In this document: positions 61,618 through 64,000 of the stretch, piece by piece
Layout of the letters: every line of letters begins with the position of its first letter
How positions within the stretch are numbered: the stretch's first letter is position 1
NCBI RefSeq assembly: GCF_030814475.1
Contig: NZ_JAUSVF010000001.1
Span: 3,168,001-3,232,000, forward strand
Source: Pararhizobium capsulatum DSM 1112
GTDB lineage: Bacteria > Pseudomonadota > Alphaproteobacteria > Rhizobiales > Rhizobiaceae
Length of the DNA stretch: 64,000 bases
Direction: 5' to 3'
The notes under the pieces: model-generated
Database searches by the model: none
What the model was told of the DNA's origin: nothing
What the model saw: the letters and a program-made list of their open reading frames with translations, nothing else
Made by a program: the position numbers and the translations under genes

Positions 61618-62529
61618 ATGGCCTTCACTCTCCGACAACTCCAGTATTTCATCGCCGTTGCCGAGCAGGGCTCGGTGACGCGGGCGGCGCAAAATCTTTC
61701 GATCTCGCAATCCTCGATCACAGAAGCGGTAAAGGAGCTGGAGACAGATCTCGGCGTCGAGCTTTTCGAGCGCCATCCGCGCGGCCTGCACATCACCCAC
61801 AACGGCCACCAGTTCCTCCGTCATGCCACCAAAATTCTCGCTGGCGTCTCCGATGCGCGGCGCTCCTTCTCACAAGAAAAAGAATCGCGCACCGGCGGCA
61901 AGCTCAATCTCGGCGTCACATCGCTGGTCGCCGGTTATGTGCTCTCCGACCTGCTCGCCCGTTATCGCCGCGCCTGCCCCGGCGTCGAGGTCAGCGCCAT
62001 CGAGGACAACGGCTCCTATCTCGAACACCTGCTGATCGGCGGTGAGCTGGATGTCGCCGTCATGGTCATCTCCAACCTGCGCGATCGCATGGCGCTGCAG
62101 GCCGAGATCATCGAAACCTCGCCTTATCGCCTCTGGTTGCCCCTCGGGCATCCTCTGGTATCGGCCGATATCATCTCGGTTGCCGATATCGCCAAGGAGC
62201 CGTTGATCATGCTCACGGTCGATGAAATCGAGGAAAACACCGGCAAGCTCTTGAGCGCGCTCGGCGCCCGCCCCCATGTCGCCTTCCGAACCCGCTCGGT
62301 GGAAGCCGTGCGCAGTCTCGTCGCCACCGGTGCCGGTATCGCGCTGCTACCCGATCTCGTCTACCGCCCCTGGTCGCTGGAAGGCGACCGGATCGAAAGC
62401 CGCGATGTCTCCGGCGCTCTGCCGGTCGTGCAGGTTGGCATGGTCTGGCGCAAAGGCTCCGGACTGCCGCAATCGGCGAAGGATTTCATCGGGGTTGCCG
62501 AGGCGTTGAGGAGCGGAAGAAACCGGTAA
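61618..62529 (+). CDS. LysR-family transcriptional regulator
   Basis: Regulator of 303 residues, normal LysR size. The HTH at residues 1-60 is MAFTLRQLQYFIAVAEQGSV, then TRAAQNLSISQSSITEAVKE. The effector domain spans about 90-300 (LNLGVTSLVAGYVLSDLLAR; SVEAVRSLVATGAGIALLPD). It is followed by a perfect palindrome and then a PotD-like binding protein in the same direction, so it probably controls that importer. Confidence 0.93.
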   Translation: MAFTLRQLQYFIAVAEQGSVTRAAQNLSISQSSITEAVKELETDLGVELFERHPRGLHITHNGHQFLRHATKILAGVSDARRSFSQEKESRTGGKLNLGVTSLVAGYVLSDLLARYRRACPGVEVSAIEDNGSYLEHLLIGGELDVAVMVISNLRDRMALQAEIIETSPYRLWLPLGHPLVSADIISVADIAKEPLIMLTVDEIEENTGKLLSALGARPHVAFRTRSVEAVRSLVATGAGIALLPDLVYRPWSLEGDRIESRDVSGALPVVQVGMVWRKGSGLPQSAKDFIGVAEALRSGRNR

Positions 62530-62537
62530 ATTCGACT

Positions 62538-62558
62538 GATATCGGAAATTCCGATATC
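62538..62558. promoter_or_regulatory. Perfect 21-bp palindrome upstream of the PotD-like gene
   Basis: GATATCGGAA, one central A, then the exact reverse complement. It starts 8 nt after the LysR stop and lies about 100 nt before the binding-protein ATG, suitable for activator binding. It has no T-run, so it is unlikely to be a terminator. Confidence 0.6.
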
Positions 62559-62656
62559 ACCTTTCTGATTAATGAATTTGCGAATGCGCCAAAACCAAGG
62601 CACCTTTTCATCCGGGAACAATACCGCCTTGAAGCGGACAAACCGGGAGACTGAAA

Positions 62657-63817
62657 ATGAAGCGTCACCTTCATTCGTGCACTGCGCTTGCCCTGTCCTT
62701 CACCTTTACCGCCCATGCCTTTGCCCAGGAGCCGCTGAAAGAGATCGGCGCTGGAGAAGGCGAAGTTTCGATCGTTGCCTGGGCCGGTTACATCGAGCGC
62801 GGCGAAACTGACAAGAACTACGACTGGGTCACTTCCTTCGAGAAGGAAACCGGCTGCAAGGTCAGCGTGAAGACGGCCGCCACCTCGGATGAAATGGTCG
62901 CTTTGATGAACGAAGGCGGCTTCGATCTGGTCACCGCCTCAGGTGACGCATCGCTGCGCCTGATTGCCGGCAAGCGCGTCCAGCCGATCAACACTGACCT
63001 GATCCCGAGCTTCAAGACCGTTGATGAGCGCCTGCAGAGCGCGCCCTGGAACACCGTCAAAGGCGTGCATTACGGCGTCCCCTATCTCTGGGGGCCGAAC
63101 GTCCTGATGTATAACACCGAAGCCTTCAAGGGCGAAGCGCCCAAGAGCTGGAACGTCGTCTTCGAAGAAATGACCCTGCCGGACGGTAAGTCCAACAAGG
63201 GCCGCATCCAGGCCTATGACGGCCCGATCCACGTCGCCGACGCCGCCCTCTACCTCAAGGCCCACAAGCCGGAACTCGGCATCAAGGACCCCTACGAGCT
63301 GAACGAAGACCAGTACAAGGCAGCCCTCGATCTGCTCCGTGTCCAGCGCACGCTCGTCGGCCGCTACTGGCACGATGCCATGATCCAGATCGACGACTTC
63401 AAGAACGAAGGCGTCGTCGCCTCCGGCTCCTGGCCCTTCCAGGTCAACCTGATGCAGGCCGAAAAGCTGCCGATCGCCTCGACCTTCCCGGAAGAGGGCG
63501 TCACCGGCTGGTCGGATACGACCATGCTGCATGCCGAAAGCGCCCATCCAAACTGCGCCTACAAATGGATGGAGCATTCGCTCTCGGCCAAGGTGCAAGG
63601 CGACGCTGCTGCCTGGTTCGGCGCGGTTCCATCCGTCCCTGCTGCCTGCAAGGGCAATGAACTGCTGACCGACGCAGGTTGCTCCACCAACGGCTTCGAC
63701 AACTTCGACAAGATCAGCTTCTGGAAGACCCCGACGTCGAAGTGCGAAAGCCAGGGCGAGTGCGTGCCCTATCACCGTTGGGTTTCGGACTATATCGGCG
63801 TGATCGGCGGCCGGTAA
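62657..63817 (+). CDS. ABC transporter substrate-binding protein (PotD/PotF-like)
   Basis: Periplasmic binding protein of 386 residues. The signal peptide ends FTAHAFAQEP. The mature part has VSIVAWAGYIERGETDKNYD, FEKETGCKVSVKTAATSDEM and VPYLWGPNVLMYNTEAFKGE, typical of the spermidine/putrescine family (SBP_bac_8/6). GGGAGA lies before the ATG. The permease and ATPase genes are presumably beyond the right edge. Four to six Cys in the last 70 residues (for example CAYKW, CKGNE, CESQGEC) suggest disulfides. Ligand uncertain, probably an amine or amino acid. Confidence 0.9.
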   Translation: MKRHLHSCTALALSFTFTAHAFAQEPLKEIGAGEGEVSIVAWAGYIERGETDKNYDWVTSFEKETGCKVSVKTAATSDEMVALMNEGGFDLVTASGDASLRLIAGKRVQPINTDLIPSFKTVDERLQSAPWNTVKGVHYGVPYLWGPNVLMYNTEAFKGEAPKSWNVVFEEMTLPDGKSNKGRIQAYDGPIHVADAALYLKAHKPELGIKDPYELNEDQYKAALDLLRVQRTLVGRYWHDAMIQIDDFKNEGVVASGSWPFQVNLMQAEKLPIASTFPEEGVTGWSDTTMLHAESAHPNCAYKWMEHSLSAKVQGDAAAWFGAVPSVPAACKGNELLTDAGCSTNGFDNFDKISFWKTPTSKCESQGECVPYHRWVSDYIGVIGGR

Positions 63818-63845
63818 GTCCGGTAGCTTTTAAACCTGAAAGAAT

Positions 63846-63973
63846 GCCCTCACCCTAACCCTCTCCCCCAAAACGAGGAGAGGGGACGACAGAGTATGCC
63901 GCTTGTCCCTTCTCCCCGTTTACGGGGAGAAGGTGCCCGCCCTTCTTCTCTAAAAGGAGGGCGGATGAAGGGC
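63846..63973. repeat. Intergenic inverted-repeat element near the right edge
   Basis: GCCCTCACCCTAACCCTCTC at the left and GGCGGATGAAGGGC at the right are imperfect mirrors. The inner CCTTCTCCCCG and CGGGGAGAAGG form a hairpin related to the ends of the element at 32786-32916. Non-coding. Confidence 0.6.
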
Positions 63974-63997
63974 AACAAACCGAATTCCGGAGCACCC

Positions 63998-64000
63998 ATG
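63998..64000 (+). other. Probable start codon of the next gene (cut by the window edge)
   Basis: ATG preceded by CCGGAG at 6-nt spacing. Given the upstream PotD-like gene, it may open a permease or ATPase gene of the same importer, but no coding sequence is visible. Confidence 0.4.

Overview
The window is high-GC alphaproteobacterial DNA and most resembles a Rhizobiaceae chromosome (Rhizobium, Agrobacterium or Neorhizobium type). The reasons are the codon use, the many ABC uptake systems, a stand-alone ribH behind an FMN riboswitch, and several GC-rich inverted-repeat intergenic elements of the rhizobial mosaic type. I saw no rRNA, tRNA, CRISPR array, transposase or prophage gene. Family names were recognised by eye, with no database search.

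Left part (1-15.5 kb): a partial CPA2 antiporter, two EamA transporters, a 25-residue candidate membrane peptide, metF coupled to an ArsR-methyltransferase regulator with a perfect 22-bp operator, ettA, an RNase T2-like secreted protein, an alpha/beta hydrolase, a TPP enzyme, a DUF442 protein, an aldose-epimerase-like protein, an L,D-transpeptidase and a PuuB-like FAD oxidoreductase. Middle-left part (15.5-30.8 kb): an orphan ParA, an alcohol/aldehyde dehydrogenase pair, an Xre-VapB/VapC toxin-antitoxin pair, a PuuA-like glutamine synthetase with an amino-acid permease and an N-formylglutamate amidohydrolase, an RpiR regulator, a polyamine-type ABC importer, ribH, and a PAS-GGDEF protein.

The most interesting region is 31.0-48.0 kb. 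A tight minus-strand operon (38558 to 31014) encodes a histidine-ammonia-lyase-like protein that lacks the Ala-Ser-Gly triad needed for the MIO cofactor, a hydantoinase, an N-carbamoyl amino-acid hydrolase, a DUF917/S-methyl-thiohydantoin desulfurase-type protein, a TfoX-N protein and a divergent urocanase. Together they read as a route from ergothioneine or S-methyl-ergothioneine to glutamate plus trimethylamine, not as a normal hut operon. A LysR-type regulator with two tandem HTH segments is divergent to it. Next comes a module for gamma-butyrobetaine/crotonobetaine/carnitine conversion to glycine betaine: a GlxA-type regulator, a BKACE, a carnitine dehydrogenase-thioesterase fusion, an acyl-CoA dehydrogenase, an ADP-forming CoA ligase and a CaiD-like hydratase. 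The two modules together form a trimethylammonium-betaine catabolic island.

Right part (48.3-64.0 kb): a peptide-type ABC importer with a fused double ATPase and two paralogous substrate-binding proteins. The second of these is followed by a CocE/NonD hydrolase and sits opposite an HTH regulator, with four GCG repeats at exact 10-bp spacing between them. After that come an ACT-domain protein, exported MsrA, an HSL-type esterase, a signal-peptidase-I-like protein with both catalytic residues replaced, a LysR regulator, a perfect 21-bp palindrome and a PotD-like binding protein. The last three bases are probably the start codon of the next gene.
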